This document shows positions 24,435 through 37,072 of a DNA stretch of 64,000 nucleotides, one piece after another. Origin of the DNA: Echinarachnius parma. Its lineage: Eukaryota > Echinodermata > Echinoidea > Clypeasteroida > Echinarachniidae. The DNA is taken from contig JBAMJV010003803.1 of assembly GCA_037951105.1 (NCBI GenBank), positions 124,001-188,000 on the forward strand, given 5' to 3'. A model generated the notes under the pieces. That model searched no databases, was not told where the DNA came from, and saw only the letters and a program-made list of their open reading frames with translations. Positions within the stretch are counted from its first letter, which is position 1; each line of letters opens with the position of its first letter. The translations under genes and the position numbers were made by a program.

Positions 24435-24950
24435 TACTTCATCGTGGTTTGAGAAAGAGAAGGGTGCTAAGTCACTTTCTGTACTTCACAGATAATCATT
24501 TTTAAAGTCTGAAAGCCACCAGCGAAAAAATTAATATTTTTATTTCGGGGGCTCCATTTTCAGGGGGCTAATTTTCCAACTTTCGGGGGCTACACATTTC
24601 CGGGCTCTTTTTCGAATTTCAGGGGCTACTAGTAAGCTATAATGCTGTAAGTGATCATTTTATAAGCATTTGATCACAATCCAAACAGAAAAATCCCGAA
24701 AATCAAAAAAAAACAAAAAAAACAATTTTTTTTTTTTTTTCGGGGGCGAATTTGGGCATTTCGGGGGCGAATTCGCCCGCCGCCCCCGTGTATTTTTTTC
24801 GCTGAAAGCCACAATGAAGAAACCAATGCTACTATCTTTCATAATTGTGGAATATCCCCAAAATTATACATATCATTATCTCATAATTTGCATCAGTAGT
24901 GGAGGCTCCTAACCTACAAGATGGTATGCGTAACTCAATTTTGCCCAAAT
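24435..24950. repeat. Dispersed repeat copy interrupted by a hAT-like insertion
   Basis: 24435-24519 plus 24805-24950 together correspond to 18045-18240 (GAAAGAGAAGGG, GAAGAAACCAATGCTA, CTCCTAACCTACAAGATGGT). The 18-kb copy is a diverged empty site for the insertion at 24520-24804. Confidence 0.6.
24520..24804. mobile_element. hAT-like non-autonomous element with 8-bp target duplication
   Basis: The element starts CAGCGAAAAAATTAATA and ends TATTTTTTTCGCTG, an inverted repeat of about 13 bp with CAG...CTG ends. AAAGCCAC occurs directly on both sides (24512-24519 and 24805-24812), an 8-bp target-site duplication as made by hAT transposases. The 285-bp body is rich in CGGGGGC words and has no transposase. 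A relative lies at 16577-16793. Confidence 0.8.
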
Positions 24951-25599
24951 CAACTTGAAGCCCTTCTCCCTCTCACCCTACACTTGAAACTGATGTAATT
25001 TATTTCACAATACCCAGCTGCTTGCTTATATAATGATGTTGGCCAAAATAAAAAATGATGAAGAAAAAAAAAACCCTAGAATAAATTGGTCTAAATATTT
25101 ACACCAAAATAGGACGTAAATCTGTCAGCCGCGCAATGAAAAATAAACTCTTACCAAAATAGAATTTCAATCATTTGAGCAGAAAGAGAAGGGGGAGAAG
25201 AACACAACAATCTGAAGTCACCAGTTTATGTTTCATTTATGAGTGCCGAGTTACATAGTCTGTCAAATTGTGCATTCCAAAGATCTTATCAAAATAATAA
25301 TCAATTTGTTTTGTTCAGAAAACTCTATAAAGCTTGATTTATGTCTCGGTGAGCTCATTTTTATTTTTGTTTTGTCTGTTTATAATCCCTGCATCTAAAG
25401 ATTTCTAACGCATACTATCAGGATAAGCTCACTGGGAAAGTAATTACAACAAAAAGGTGCTGGGTTTGTAAATGAATATCCCAACATTTTGTAATAATTC
25501 ACTATAAGCCTCTACATTGAAATACATATTGGCAGATGACCTTTGACCTAAGAGTTGACCCAGTATGACCTTTGATGGAATACATAGTGAGTATATATA
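24951..25599. other. Unique AT-rich stretch
   Basis: No gene or repeat was recognised; ordinary short frames only. Confidence 0.4.
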
Positions 25600-25751
25600 T
25601 ACAGTCAAAACCTGTGTATAGTGACAACCAAATGGAAACAAGAAAAGTGACCACTATAGACATGTGACCTCTACAGACAGGTACCATAACATTGATTTAC
25701 TCTGCACTGGAACAGTTTTGGTGGCCACTATAGGCAGGTTTGACGGGTGTA
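25600..25751. mobile_element. Pogo/Tigger-like 150-bp element
   Basis: It begins TACAGTCAAAACCTGTGTAT and ends GGCAGGTTTGACGGGTGTA, an imperfect inverted repeat with TA at the edges. Internal GTGACCACTATAGACA and TGGCCACTATAGGCAGG words recur in the minisatellite-bearing copy at 61535-61868. TACAGTCAAACCT ends are typical of pogo/Tigger elements. Non-autonomous. Confidence 0.6.
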
Positions 25752-25882
25752 ATAAATTCCTCAGTCTTCACAATAATAATATCACAAATATGAATTTGTG
25801 AATTTTTTAATGTGTGATTATCATTTTGCTTAACCCAAATTAAATTACATTTATGCTTAGTGTCTTCTCCTCCAAGTAAAAA

Positions 25883-26205
25883 TTAACCTGTTCCCTACTA
25901 GATTTTGCCATTCCCATACTAGCTATAGAGTTTTATAATAGGGCCCACAGGCACCAGGTTCCCATAACCTGTTCACTGCTAGATTGTGCACTCCCCATCT
26001 AGAGTTAATTCAGGACTCACCAGGTTCCAATAGGCAATGGGTTAACCTGTTCCCTAATAGATTATGCAATTCCCATAGAGTTAATACAGGGCCCACCAGG
26101 TTCCAATAGGCAATGGGTTAACCTGTACACTGCTGGATTGTGTACTTCCCATCTAGAGTTAATTCAGGACTCGGGACTCACCAGGTTCACATAGGCAATG
26201 GCTTT
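25883..26205. repeat. Four tandem ~78-bp TTAACCTGTTCC...GGGTTAA units
   Basis: Units start at 25883, 25964, 26042 and 26118. Each contains CTA.TAGATT.TGC, CCCAT.TAGAGTTAAT, CAGG.C.CACCAGGTTCC and ATAGGCAATGG. Adjacent units share one TTAA. In reverse complement the unit aligns with the single element at 12209-12288. The tandem form is notable because each unit still has transposon-like ends. Confidence 0.8.
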
Positions 26206-27515
26206 TATTGCCAATATTTTTAAATGAATACACTTTGCAAACAAAATGTATACAAATGACTCTTGACTGAACAATGAATAAGGGGTGACCTGAATTCAAA
26301 TAACATCAGCATACTATCAGGCTGTACCAAAATGTTGATGACCTGAAATCAAGTAAATGCCATAAACAAATCTTTTGTGGAAATGGAAAAATAAATAAAA
26401 ACAAACCATACGTGTACATCGAAAGGTTACCATTTGAAAGTCTAATGCACATATAACTCGCAAGAATGATTTCATTCCAAACTGGTGCCCCCTTTCTTCC
26501 CCCAACAGGAAATTGATACTGTAAATTCACATTTGAAGAAATGAATAAACTACCCCTCTTCTTTGTAAAGGTCAAGATCTCTACACAAGTACTCATACCC
26601 ATTATCTCTGCATCAAAGTAAACACATTTAATTTGCTCCACTCTGCAGATGAAAGTGACATGTTATTGGAATCTGAAATGTCAGATTGATTTATCATATT
26701 TGTTTCATATTGTTTTGTTTTTTCGATTACTCAACAATTATGCAGTGCCTGTGGCACAAAAATAACTTGGAGGAAAAAAAAACAATCATATTCTCCGACA
26801 TTCATTTAGAAACTATAAATGATACATATCATGACTGTATAATCTTATCTCACAATAGTGATGTATGTCACCCAATGAAAACATCTCAAGAAATTATTAT
26901 CAACATAGTTCAACTTTTACCCTCAACAAATAACTTATTAATACCCCAATAAGAGATAGGAATGTTTAAGAGATTTAGAACCAATGCAGACTTCAGAATG
27001 GACAAAACAAAATGATGTAATTATGTTATATTATAAGATAAAAAGTTCTTTTAATACTATATATTGCAAGCTAACATTCCGTTTAGATGTCAAACGTGTG
27101 CATGAAATTGAATCTTTAGGATATATACACAATTGCAAAGACCCATACAAACTTATGACAGTGTATTCATGCAATCACTAGATCACAGTTACAGACTCGG
27201 CTCAAATAAATCAAACAAACGAGTCCCTCCGGAATGGTCTCTTCCTAATTTCCATCTTCATTTGAATTTATAATTTCTTCGCAAAAATACATCAGTCTAT
27301 GATTTATGATTATGATCTAATATTGAAGCATTACGCAGCACACTCATCTATCTTCTCACTTTTCGTTTATTTTTTTTATAATCATAAAATTACCAGGAAA
27401 GGGATAAAATGGTTGAAGACTTTATTATCCCTTTCATTTTAGCCTGAAACATAATTATGCAGCAGTGCACTGGGCCACTAGCCAATATAAATGTATTCTC
27501 GAGACATATTTCATC
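26206..27515. other. Unique AT-rich stretch
   Basis: Frames at 26306-26641 (minus), 26686-26952 and 26984-27181 (plus) have no domain, signal or splice context and are treated as chance. No repeat was recognised. Confidence 0.4.
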
Positions 27516-27901
27516 TTAAAGGGATCTAGTAACTTTGTTGACATGTGCAAAAAGTGATGAAGGGTTGATGCAATGTATATTGTTGTTATCTCATATGTCC
27601 ACAGGGTATTGTGTGAAAATTTCAAGTCAAATGGACATTGCATGGCTAAGTAATGAGCGAAAATGCAAAGTGATATTCACTAACTCACTGCACTCACTTT
27701 GTACACGGTTTCAAAACTCCGGGGGAGTTTTTCTTATCTGAATACTTCGATCGTACATATCTTTGTAACGAAAGGGAAATTTGAAAAACCGAAACCGGTC
27801 CCATGATTTTATTGTTAATACGAATACAACAAGGTATGAGGGAACCGCTAGAATTAAAATTTTATTTTGAGGATTTGGACAATGTTACTTAGTCCCTTTA
27901 A
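27516..27901. mobile_element. TTAAAGGGACTTAGTAAC-family element, copy 2 (inverted)
   Basis: A 386-bp TTAA-bounded element in the opposite orientation to 17490-17846. Ends are TTAAAGGGATCTAGTAACTT and, reversed, TTAAAGGGACTAAGTAACAT. Relative to copy 1 it has small insertions (around CTCCGGGGGAG and near 27858-27880). No coding capacity. Confidence 0.8.
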
Positions 27902-27944
27902 ATATCTTTGGCTATCATAATCCTAGGACTTAATAATTCCTATA

Positions 27945-28012
27945 TAAGAACCCAGCGAGCCCTGTATTAACTCTATGGGGATTGCAACATCTAAAAGGGA
28001 ACCGGTATACTG
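27945..28012. repeat. Decayed TTAACC-family unit
   Basis: GAACCCAGCGAGCCCTGTAT, TAACTCTATGGGGATTGCAA and AGGGAACCGGTAT match the reverse complement of the 25883 tandem unit. The terminal TTAA sequences are lost. Confidence 0.6.
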
Positions 28013-29880
28013 TAATAACCTTTTCAAGATGGTTAGATTTTTGTATCACATACATGTATGTTCACATAGACCCGAGGCCAATAACATTTGTAACCAGTTC
28101 TAAATGGTTTAATTAACAATGATTTTTAAATGTATTTGGTTGCTGCTCAATGTGTTGTGATTATTTCATTCTTGTTCACCTTCCAGAGATTGAAACCTTA
28201 GCACCAAAAGATTATTGTTGCATCTCTAGTCTTTTGTATTATGCATGGCTTTTGATATATGCATATTGTATAGATTTTTATGTCTGATGGGGATTATAAA
28301 ATCGTGTCACAAAATAAAAACATTTTGTTTTTCATTCTTGGGATGAAAATTTAAAAAGGGGGGAATAAAAAGTTCCTTTGAACTTTAATATCCCAGATGA
28401 AAACAGAGCTGCCAACCTTACATGACCTAAAGAAAGAATACAGATGACAAAAGAGGAATTTTTGCCCCCCCCCCCAAAAAAAGGGTACTATTCAGAATAG
28501 TAAAAGTTTTTTATAAATTAGAGACAATTTGACATAGTTATGTGTATAGTGTTTTTTCCTTTTTTTTTCTTCATTTCTTCACAAAATATTATACACAGCT
28601 TTATCTTTATATTCACTTCATGATTTTTAAAATTATATTATTTATATATATTTATACTACAGTGTATGTAGGAGACAAAAAATATCTTTCCAACGTTCTA
28701 TTTTTTTAAATTTTAGAACCCGTGACTTTGATTCCCATGAAAAATTTGCACGCCCAAACTTTTATTAACCATCTTTTTCTTTAATTTTATTAGCAATATT
28801 GATAAGGAACAAATTAAGCTACACAAAATGTACGGAAATGTACACTAAAACATAATGTACAGGGAAAGGAATTAAAAATAACTAGACTACACAAAAGGTA
28901 GGTAAATTCTCAGAAATACTTATCTTTTTCGTCTGTGGAAAAAAAAGCACTCAACAACATAGCACCGTTAATGTGAATACTGACCAAGATTAACGAGAAA
29001 TTCATTTCCAAGCAATTTGATCACTTCAAGGCATGGCAATTACTCGATTCTATATTTGCTCACTCTTCTTTTTTTTCCCGACCCCAATCCATTAATAACT
29101 TGTGATCTAACCCCTTTCCTCCCGAAACACGACATCGCCATAGAACTAACACACAACAAACCCAGTTGCCACTGACAACGGGTTAACACTACAAACGCCA
29201 AGACTCATTAATTTTGTCTTTCTGCATGTGACCCAGATCGCGGGCTTTAATCCCGACACACTATTTTCAATTTAATAGTCGAGTTGAAAAGGCATCTTTC
29301 CCCCAAGCCCCCTTTGTATTGCATTTTGTCACTGGTTGCCATGACGATTAATTGCGATAGTACCCCGAGGGGAGGGCAGGGAGAGTTGGGGGTGGGGTGG
29401 GGAGACCCAATAAGTAGAGGAAAATTGTATCTCACATTGCAGTGTACACTTTGCTTATACATCACTCAACTCCCAAGAGGTACAAAAATATCAATGTTGA
29501 CACAAGGTGCAAATATAAATTAAAAATGGAGAAAAATATGCTAGAATTGGAGAATTCCTCCGAAGACTTCTTTGCTTTATTTACCAATGATTTCATATCA
29601 AAGGCTGACTTGATCACAATGTAGTAGCCAAATGAGCAGCTTACACTAACTCCAGAGTGGGTGAGGTAGGTATGGTGATGATGATGAAGACCAAAATACA
29701 GTAGGTCTTCCTTCTCAGGAATAATGTCCTCATTCTCCAATAACACATCACAAGAGTGTGTATATTTTTGCTGATTACCCCCTAAGATGTCAAGTTAAGT
29801 GAACCTCCTCAATGTTGGCCTACTTATTGGGAGGGAAGAGGGAGGGGGGGGGGGGGGGGGTGCACGACTACATCATTGAT
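28013..29880. other. Unique AT-rich DNA with one shared fragment
   Basis: 28970-29047 is the reverse complement of about 23825-23900 (GAATACTGACCAAGATTAAC, GATCACTTCAAGGCATGGCA). C10 lies at about 28465-28475 and G17 at 29844-29860. No gene was recognised. Confidence 0.45.
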
Positions 29881-30300
29881 ACCACTGACCTAGAAGGATA
29901 GATGTAAAGAGAGAATGTGTCGGAGCTGCTTATGAATGCGTTTATAAAAGCTTCATCTATGTCTCGTCAATCAATGATTTGTTACGTGGAGCATTCGTCT
30001 ACTCGAGCTTATCCTCTCCCAGCATCGATGTCGGGGGAGAAGCGAGTCAAGAAAAGAAATTGGCGCATCGTTACTGCTGCGTTGTCATGCCGCCAGGCAA
30101 ACGATCAAATCAAATGCAGCAGCAATCTGCACGGTCACGTGAAAACGCCACCGATAGCGGCGGCGGGGGGCTGCTCAAACACGGAACGAAACCGATGTAA
30201 GTGTTACGATCATCGGGATCATCGCGTTCCGCCGTGTCACGTACAACTCTCCCGACATGTCCTGCGGTGAGGAATCGATGTGAGCGGTGGATGACAGGAA
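29880..30300. other. CpG-richer block with TATA-like and E-box words
   Basis: CpG-dense sequence (GATGTCGGGGGAGAAGCG, TAGCGGCGGCGGGGG, ATCATCGCGTTCCGCC) contains TTTATAAAAGC at 29940-29950 and CACGTG at 30136-30141. Two overlapping plus-strand frames cross it without any domain. It may be a promoter or an enhancer; strand and target gene are unknown. Confidence 0.3.
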
Positions 30301-31480
30301 GGAGTGGAGGGGAAAAAGAGATAAAAATGGGACAGGAATGGAAAAAGGGAATGAAAAAATAGGTTTACGTGGTGGTTGAAAGCAATCATCTATCCCCTCC
30401 GAGCAACACTCAGTGGCAGGCTACTACCGATGAAACCCAAGAAGCTTATAATAGCCTGCCCCATCTGTCAGCTTTGATTGCCGGAATTACTTTTCCATTT
30501 TTATTGACTAATCTTAATGTACTTTTGTCCCCGTAACATCATATTAATGCTCTTTTTTTTTCTTCTTCCCTTTACAACAGCATTCAGCCACTATGTCCTC
30601 CTTTTATGAAGAAGATAAATTAGTCTGGAGGGAAAAAATACGAGTGTTGCAAGTAAAATGAGCAGTTGATGACTGGAACTGTGGTATTGAATATCAAAGA
30701 TATTCTAGGAAAAAATACTGCTACTAAAAATTGGAACAAAAGCTAAAATTGTTTTGCCTTATGTTTATTTGGTTGTTTTATATATAATAATGTAGAAAGA
30801 AGATTTTTTTTTTACAGAACCTTTGTGATATCATGTTATGGTTAATTAAGAGATTTGTTCATCCATGAAACTGTAATTTCATATGTACAGAATGACATTT
30901 AAAAAAAAAATGTTTTTAGCTTTTAGTTCCAGGAAATATATATGTATATATCCTTTTATTTTGAAATGTTTGGCATTTATGGAGAAGAAAAGGAATATCA
31001 CCACAATAAAAAATAACACTCAATGAAATTTTACTGAAATTTATAATCCACAAAAAGTCAGTAGATGGAATGACAGAAAATACAATAACACGTGCAGTCT
31101 CACACAAAGGCGCATATATAGGCCCTATTTATGACGAGTTCTCACGTACAATGATGCGCACAAACACACTTATTAAAATATACATCAGCTATCTTTAAAT
31201 AACAAAATAAGAAAATGAGCATTGAGAAGAGAAATATACATCGGCTATCTTAACAAAAAGAATTAAAAGGAGCTTTGAGAAGAGAACGCAATTTTTGAAG
31301 GACTTTTTGGAGTGTTTTGATAATTGGAAGCCAGTGAAATGGTTTGCTCAAGAAAGGCTTTCTCTTGACAAGCGGCACGTGGACGACGCCTATTGTCATG
31401 CAGATCGCCCCCTATTGTCCCGAGCCTGAATCACTGGCAGGTGCATGCAGTGGCTACCAATGCAAACACCTTGCAAACTC
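30300..31480. other. Unique stretch
   Basis: AT-rich except 31370-31460. A plus-strand frame (31344-31664) runs into a CT-rich tract and is not supported as coding. Confidence 0.4.
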
Positions 31481-31980
31481 TCTCCTCTTTCTCTTTCCCC
31501 CTCTCCTTGCTTTATCTTTCCTCTCTCCTTCTTGCCCCTCCTTTTCTTTGTTTTATGTAGTTTATACTCTCTCATTACATTTTGGGTTTTTTTCCTGTCT
31601 TTTGTTTTGTATTAATTCTCTCTCCTTTTCTACACTCTTAAAATATAAGTCAACTACTTCTTGAAATTTAAAAATCATTGATTTTTTTTTTTTTCTCCCC
31701 TTCCCCTTTCTTATTACCAGTAATTGTCTTTCCCTTTTTTCTGACTTCTCTCTCCTTTTCTAGACTTTTTAAATAAGGTATAATTTTCTGCTTTTCTCTT
31801 AAATTTTAAAAAAGTATTTCATTATATTTTACTTTTTTCCCTTTCTGTTTATCTCTTTCTTTGTTTCATAATTTTGTATCCTACTTCACTCTACTTGTCT
31901 ACGCTATTTAAAATACCCAAGGATCCTATTTTCTACTGTTCTCTTACATTTTAAAAACCACAAATTTAATTTAAGGATAT
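31480..31980. repeat. Pyrimidine-rich, imperfect ~120-bp repeats
   Basis: TCTCTCTCCTTTTCTA(C/G)A, then TTAAAATTTAAAAA-like words recur at about 31617, 31748 and 31895. The plus strand is CT-rich throughout. The repeat is degenerate. Confidence 0.45.
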
Positions 31981-34900
31981 AAATGCATTCCATTTGAATA
32001 ATTGCTCAAACAAAATTTGATATATTTCCTTCAAATAAAGGAAAACAAAACTACAATACATGTCCTAGTAGCATGTAATGAAACTGTTATTGATTTTCAG
32101 AGTTGCAAGATGTATTTATTCTAATCATGTCTACCAATTTCTCGGAAGTTTACATGCATAATATTTTTTTATAATAATTTTGTCTGGGTCCTCTTTCTAA
32201 AACACAAACATGCTATTAAACCTCAGGGTTATCGGTATCACTAATTTGCTTCAATTTGCGCACAGTTGGTTCATGCTGTGTCCAAATACTTGAGACCACA
32301 GGAGCAGTACAGACATGAGAAACATGTTTGTTTTATTTCACAAACTAGTACCAGAGAGGTGGGAAGACTAGCAGGCATTGCATTTTAGTCTCGGTCAATT
32401 TGTACATATGTAGCAGTACAAATTGAAATTATTGAAATTATCAAGTAAGATCTGTTCAGCTATTTATAATTAACATGGACAAGTATCAATCTTTCCTACA
32501 GTTATTTCTATCAAACACCAACTTGATACTTTGCAAGTTTGCACAGATATTGGATTACTATCATAATCTAAAATTGCATTTTATGTGGCCTATATATATA
32601 TGTTTTCCCCCACAATCAAGAATATTAAATTACCTAATATTATAACAAACCTTGCCCCATAAAATCTTGAATTTTCCATTAGTCAATGCTAGAAATTAAC
32701 CTTTTCTTCTTATGGCCCGATTGGGCAAATCAAGATTTTTTCAGTTTAGTGGCCCAAAATCTGAATCTAGTAGACCTTCACTACATTGTAGATAAAGAAT
32801 TAAACTGTTATATTTGGTTGTCAATTTGGGCAAGTTAAATTTTAATGAATGGAATTTTGGTGGCCATAAGGTAATTTTAAGTTGCCCCAGGTTTATAGCG
32901 GGCCAGTGACAAATTTTGAGCCCTTCATTAGTAAATTTGTTACAACTTCTAATCTAAATCTAAAATACATCCCAAAACAGTTCAGTAAAAAAAAGAAAAA
33001 GCTATTGCATGTAGAGGTCGCACACCACCGTCGTAATTTACACCAAATTTAAACAAACCGGTATCTCAAGTCCAATTACACTCTAGCTACGCTTGATGAC
33101 TAATATAAACATCCCATTTCCAGCTCGCATTAATTTCTTTTCGGTTAGTTTAATCTCCATTTTTTCTTCTTCTTTGCATCTCTTATCTTATTTTCCATCT
33201 TAGAATCACATCTTTATTTTCTATCTTAGCATCATCTCATCTTTATTTTCCACGCAAACATCGCCACCGCTAATAAAGATGCATCTGCGGATTGTCTGGA
33301 TGTAATTAGTCACGGCCTTCTGATGGCATCAACGAGCGATAAAATAAAAACCAAGTCGGCATGGCACGTCCATCATAAATCAGAGAGATTCTGAGACGGA
33401 GATGGGTGTGGGTTGCTCAATTTTGGTGTTGAATTTCAGTTAAATCTTCTTATCTCAAGCTAGTAAGGAAAGTAATAACTTGATATTTCTACATCCAATT
33501 ATTATGTGATAAATACAATTTCCATTAAAACTGTTCTTTTATTTTAAGAAAATTTAAAAATGATAATGTATGTATTATTCATCTTGCATTTATTTAATCA
33601 ATACAACTATTGATTCAGCGAATCCAGCGATAAATGAGTTTATACATCTTTGCTATCAATAGACATTACTTACTTATAATCCACTAGTCAGTAATTTATT
33701 TCAAAATCATAATAATTATACAGACATTTCAGGGCTTTTACCGTAACGGTATTAATAGCAAAAAGACCTTTTATTGTTAACAAGATATCTAAGTTATGAA
33801 GACTGCAAAAAGGGAACATATTGATGTAGATTTTCTGATATGTACCTGATAATGTAAGGCTGATCTAAGAAATGTCCACTAGATATTAAAAATGTCACTC
33901 CCAATACAAATCAAAGATCTAAATGTGACTATCCACTTTTTTTTATATTGATACAGTACACCTGGGGAAATATTCTCTCATTGTTAATATTATTTGTATT
34001 TTTTGTTATTGTTTCAGAGGGCTTCTTTCATTTCTTATGAATATTTATGCCAAGTTTTTCAATAATATCTCAGATTCTGCTTATTACAAGTTTTTTTTTT
34101 AAAGCACTTATTAAACCAAGACCTTTCCTGCCAAGTAAAAGCAAAACAAAACATATTTTGCAGTTATAAATAACAACTTCAAGTACTTAGGATTTTACTG
34201 TAATAAAATCTAGCTTTATTTTTGTGCTTCTATATTTCGGTGAGTGAACTAGTTATTCATTTATTAATTTATTTATTAATAACCATTTATAACAGTTTAT
34301 TCATTAATAACATGCCTTATTTTTCCAACTCAATTAATTCTGGAGTCATTTCCAGGAAATTAATCAGTTGTTTTTAATACATAACTGTGAAAGTCCAGTG
34401 TCTACAATTCAAAACAACAACTTGATCATGAGCTTTACTTTGCATAATATTGCCAAGCCATTACTGCTGAAAAAAAAAACTGTTTACAAAGAATTGAAGT
34501 TATAATTTATAGAAATAAATAGACCAAAACCGTAAACATTCCTATTCATGTTTTCCTAGGAGTTGATGTGTTTTTTTTTTACAACATTTTCTTTAAACCA
34601 TTTAGACAATTTGATTTTGTATTACTGTACACACATCTCCATAGAACCCTGATTATTATTTTCAGATCAAGCCCTGAATGAATTTAACAATTCATTTCTT
34701 TCGTTTCTTCTTTATAAATCAAAATTGAGCCAAACGTAGCACTGTGATTGCATAAATATCAATGTACATTATGTACACAATGCTCATTAAACATAATACC
34801 TTTTTAGTTTCAAAATTGACATAGTTTTATACATATAAATGTATGTTTGTAATTCCCAACAGACGTAATATTCTATCCCTGAATAGGTTTAACATGCATT

Positions 34901-35338
34901 TTCTCTTTTTTCCCCTTACAAACTGAGCCAAACATCAAATTGTATCATGTATAATGTTTATAAATGTAATGTGTGTGTGTACACAATGAATTGCCAATCC
35001 CCGGAGTCATAGCATGTATTATTGCTGAGCAAAACAAGCTTACCAAGGACAATTACAGACAATCTTCAGCTGAAATCTACCAGATAATGACATCCTGTCC
35101 TCTCATAATATCTCTGCACTCTTACTGCACTGACCTTTACTTGTACCATGCTGAGAGGGGGAATACAAAACTAACTGAAGTTAGCTACTAAACATCCCAT
35201 CTCTGCTGGGTTCATCCATGATTTTTGATTTATATTACAACACAGCTGGGTGACTCTTCAGTTGCTACCTTCAGCTACTGTTATTGACAAATAAAATTTG
35301 GATTGTAGTTACAATAACAAGGTTTTTTGTTTCCTATT

Positions 35339-35372
<34 letters not shown>

Positions 35373-36020
35373 TTTTGGGGGGGGGGGGGTCTTCCATATT
35401 TTCTCTTTATCCTTAGTTCTATAAATTTAAGAAATAAAACCTACTCCACTCTAATCTTTAAACATACACAATTAATGTAGCCATTGCCAAGCTGTATAAT
35501 GCCAATCTACTCAACTGAGTAGCTATTTTGCCCCCTGAACTATTGCTATGCAACCCATCCCCCCAAACACACCAAGGTATGAATGTCAGGATACTAACAG
35601 ATCAAACTAAGCAGATAAATTATATGATTCAAACATTAGAAAATTCAAAATGTGGAAATCCCCATCTATAGACTATATATTATCCCAACAGGTTCCAGTA
35701 GGCAAGGGGTTAAAAGGAGACAATAAAATAACAGCCATTGCAAAAAGGGATATCCCCCAACCCCTAACCCCCAACCCCAACATCTACAATGTTGTACCCA
35801 CCCCTCTCTCAACATCACTCTAGAGTGGGGGTCCCACCATTCCAGCCAAGTCCTCATCTTTCAGCTTGGGCATTAGATAGAGTAAACATGTCATTGGCAT
35901 CACAATAAATCATCAGCAGCTCTCTACAGAGGAGAAACTCGTCCCTCAAACAAACCTGGGCTAACCCTCTTGGTACCAAGCTACTCAAAGACTATAGAGT
36001 GGTGAAGTGTGATGTCATAA
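31980..36020. other. Long unique AT-rich stretch with dispersed-repeat fragments
   Basis: 32685-32900 carries the AATGCTAGAAATTAAC, TGGCCCGATTGGGCAA family also seen at 62030-62130 and, in part, at 51620 and 52280. (TTTA)n plus G13 lie at 35341-35389. A TTAACC-family fragment (CAGGTTCCAGTAGGC...GGGGTTAA) is at 35691-35714. No exon was recognised. Confidence 0.4.
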
Positions 36021-36376
36021 ATGATGTCATAAACATTTTTTTTAGAATTTTCAAATTTGGAATTCATTTTCAGAAAGAGCATAACAAATAATGTCCAAAT
36101 ACCGAAAATCAAAGGAATAGGTTACGTATTGGCTGAGATATGCCCATCCGAATGATTTTTGTTGTCAATGGGCAATCAGTGTTATAGTGCACTGGTTCCT
36201 AAATTTATGAACCAGTGCACTATAACACTGATTGCCTATTGAAGTAAAATTCATTCGGATGGGCAAATACGTAACCCTTTTCTTTGATTTTCGGTATTTG
36301 GACATTATTTGTTATGCTCTTTCTGAAAATGAAGTCCAAATTTGAAAATTGTAAAAAAGTGTTTTTATGACATCAT
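36021..36376. repeat. Near-perfect 356-bp palindrome (fold-back element)
   Basis: The left arm 36021-36198 and right arm 36209-36376 are reverse complements, with a 10-nt loop around CTAAATTTAT. Arm landmarks are ATGATGTCATAAA, CAGAAAGAGCATAACAAATA, ATACCGAAAATCAAAG, CCCATCCGAATGA and GTTATAGTGCACTGGTTC. There are a few mismatches and one 8-11 nt indel near 36141. A transcript would fold into a single long hairpin. It could be a fold-back MITE or a recent inverted duplication. Confidence 0.9.
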
Positions 36377-36393
36377 GGCTTCTGTACTCTATT

Positions 36394-36595
36394 GACAGGG
36401 CTCGACACTAGCACTTGCCCACTTGCCCAGGGCAAGTAAAATATCTGTCTGGTTTGCTTGCCAATTCAATAATTGTTTAACTACGGGAGAACAATGTACT
36501 TTCATATTGTGTTAATCTCATCTTGAAGTAAGACTGAGGGCAAGTACATTTTATATTGGGGCAAGTACAATTTTGTTATGTTCTAATCCCAACTA
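36394..36595. mobile_element. CAGGGCTCGACACTAGC-type repeat fragment
   Basis: The start CAGGGCTCGACACTAGCAC is followed by repeated GGGCAAGTA words at 36428, 36538 and 36560. The CAGGG start is compatible with a hAT-like end, but no right end or target duplication was found. Confidence 0.35.
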
Positions 36596-36647
36596 AACAG
36601 GGTAATAGAGAAACGCACCCTAGGCTAAAAGATTGTCAGATTTAAAC

Positions 36648-37072
36648 TTAAAGGGGACCACCAGGCAAAGAACAACACATTATTATATGTTTTGGTACCG
36701 TTTTGTGATATCAAATAGATACCCAACATTTTTCAAAGGGTTGTGTAATTCATAAACAAAGCAATTAATTTCCACCACTTACGGAACCACTATTATTTCC
36801 TGGTTCCATACGGGCCAACCATTTGCGAGTGCGCCAATGCTATTCACGCGTACGTTTGTAGACAATAGATTCCCGGGCGATTCGTTTGCTCTGCACACAT
36901 TAGTCTTCGCAATTCAGACCGCATGAACGCATGTTTTAGAATGGTGATGCGTTTTCCAATATATATTTTTTTTCTGGAAACATATTTTTGTGAACTTGTT
37001 GATGGAATGGAATACTAAAGATGTTACCTTTCTTTAATAAGAATATTATTTTTGGGTGGTGGTACCCTTTAA
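36648..37072. mobile_element. TTAAAGGG-ACCACC-family element, copy 2
   Basis: A 425-bp TTAA-bounded element in inverse orientation to copy 1. Ends are TTAAAGGGGACCACCAGGCA and, reversed, TTAAAGGGTACCACCACCC. The interior includes TATCAAATAGATACCCAACA, ACTTACGGAACCACTA and AACTTGTTGATGGAATGGAA. It lacks the extra segment of the 23.5-kb copy. Confidence 0.85.
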
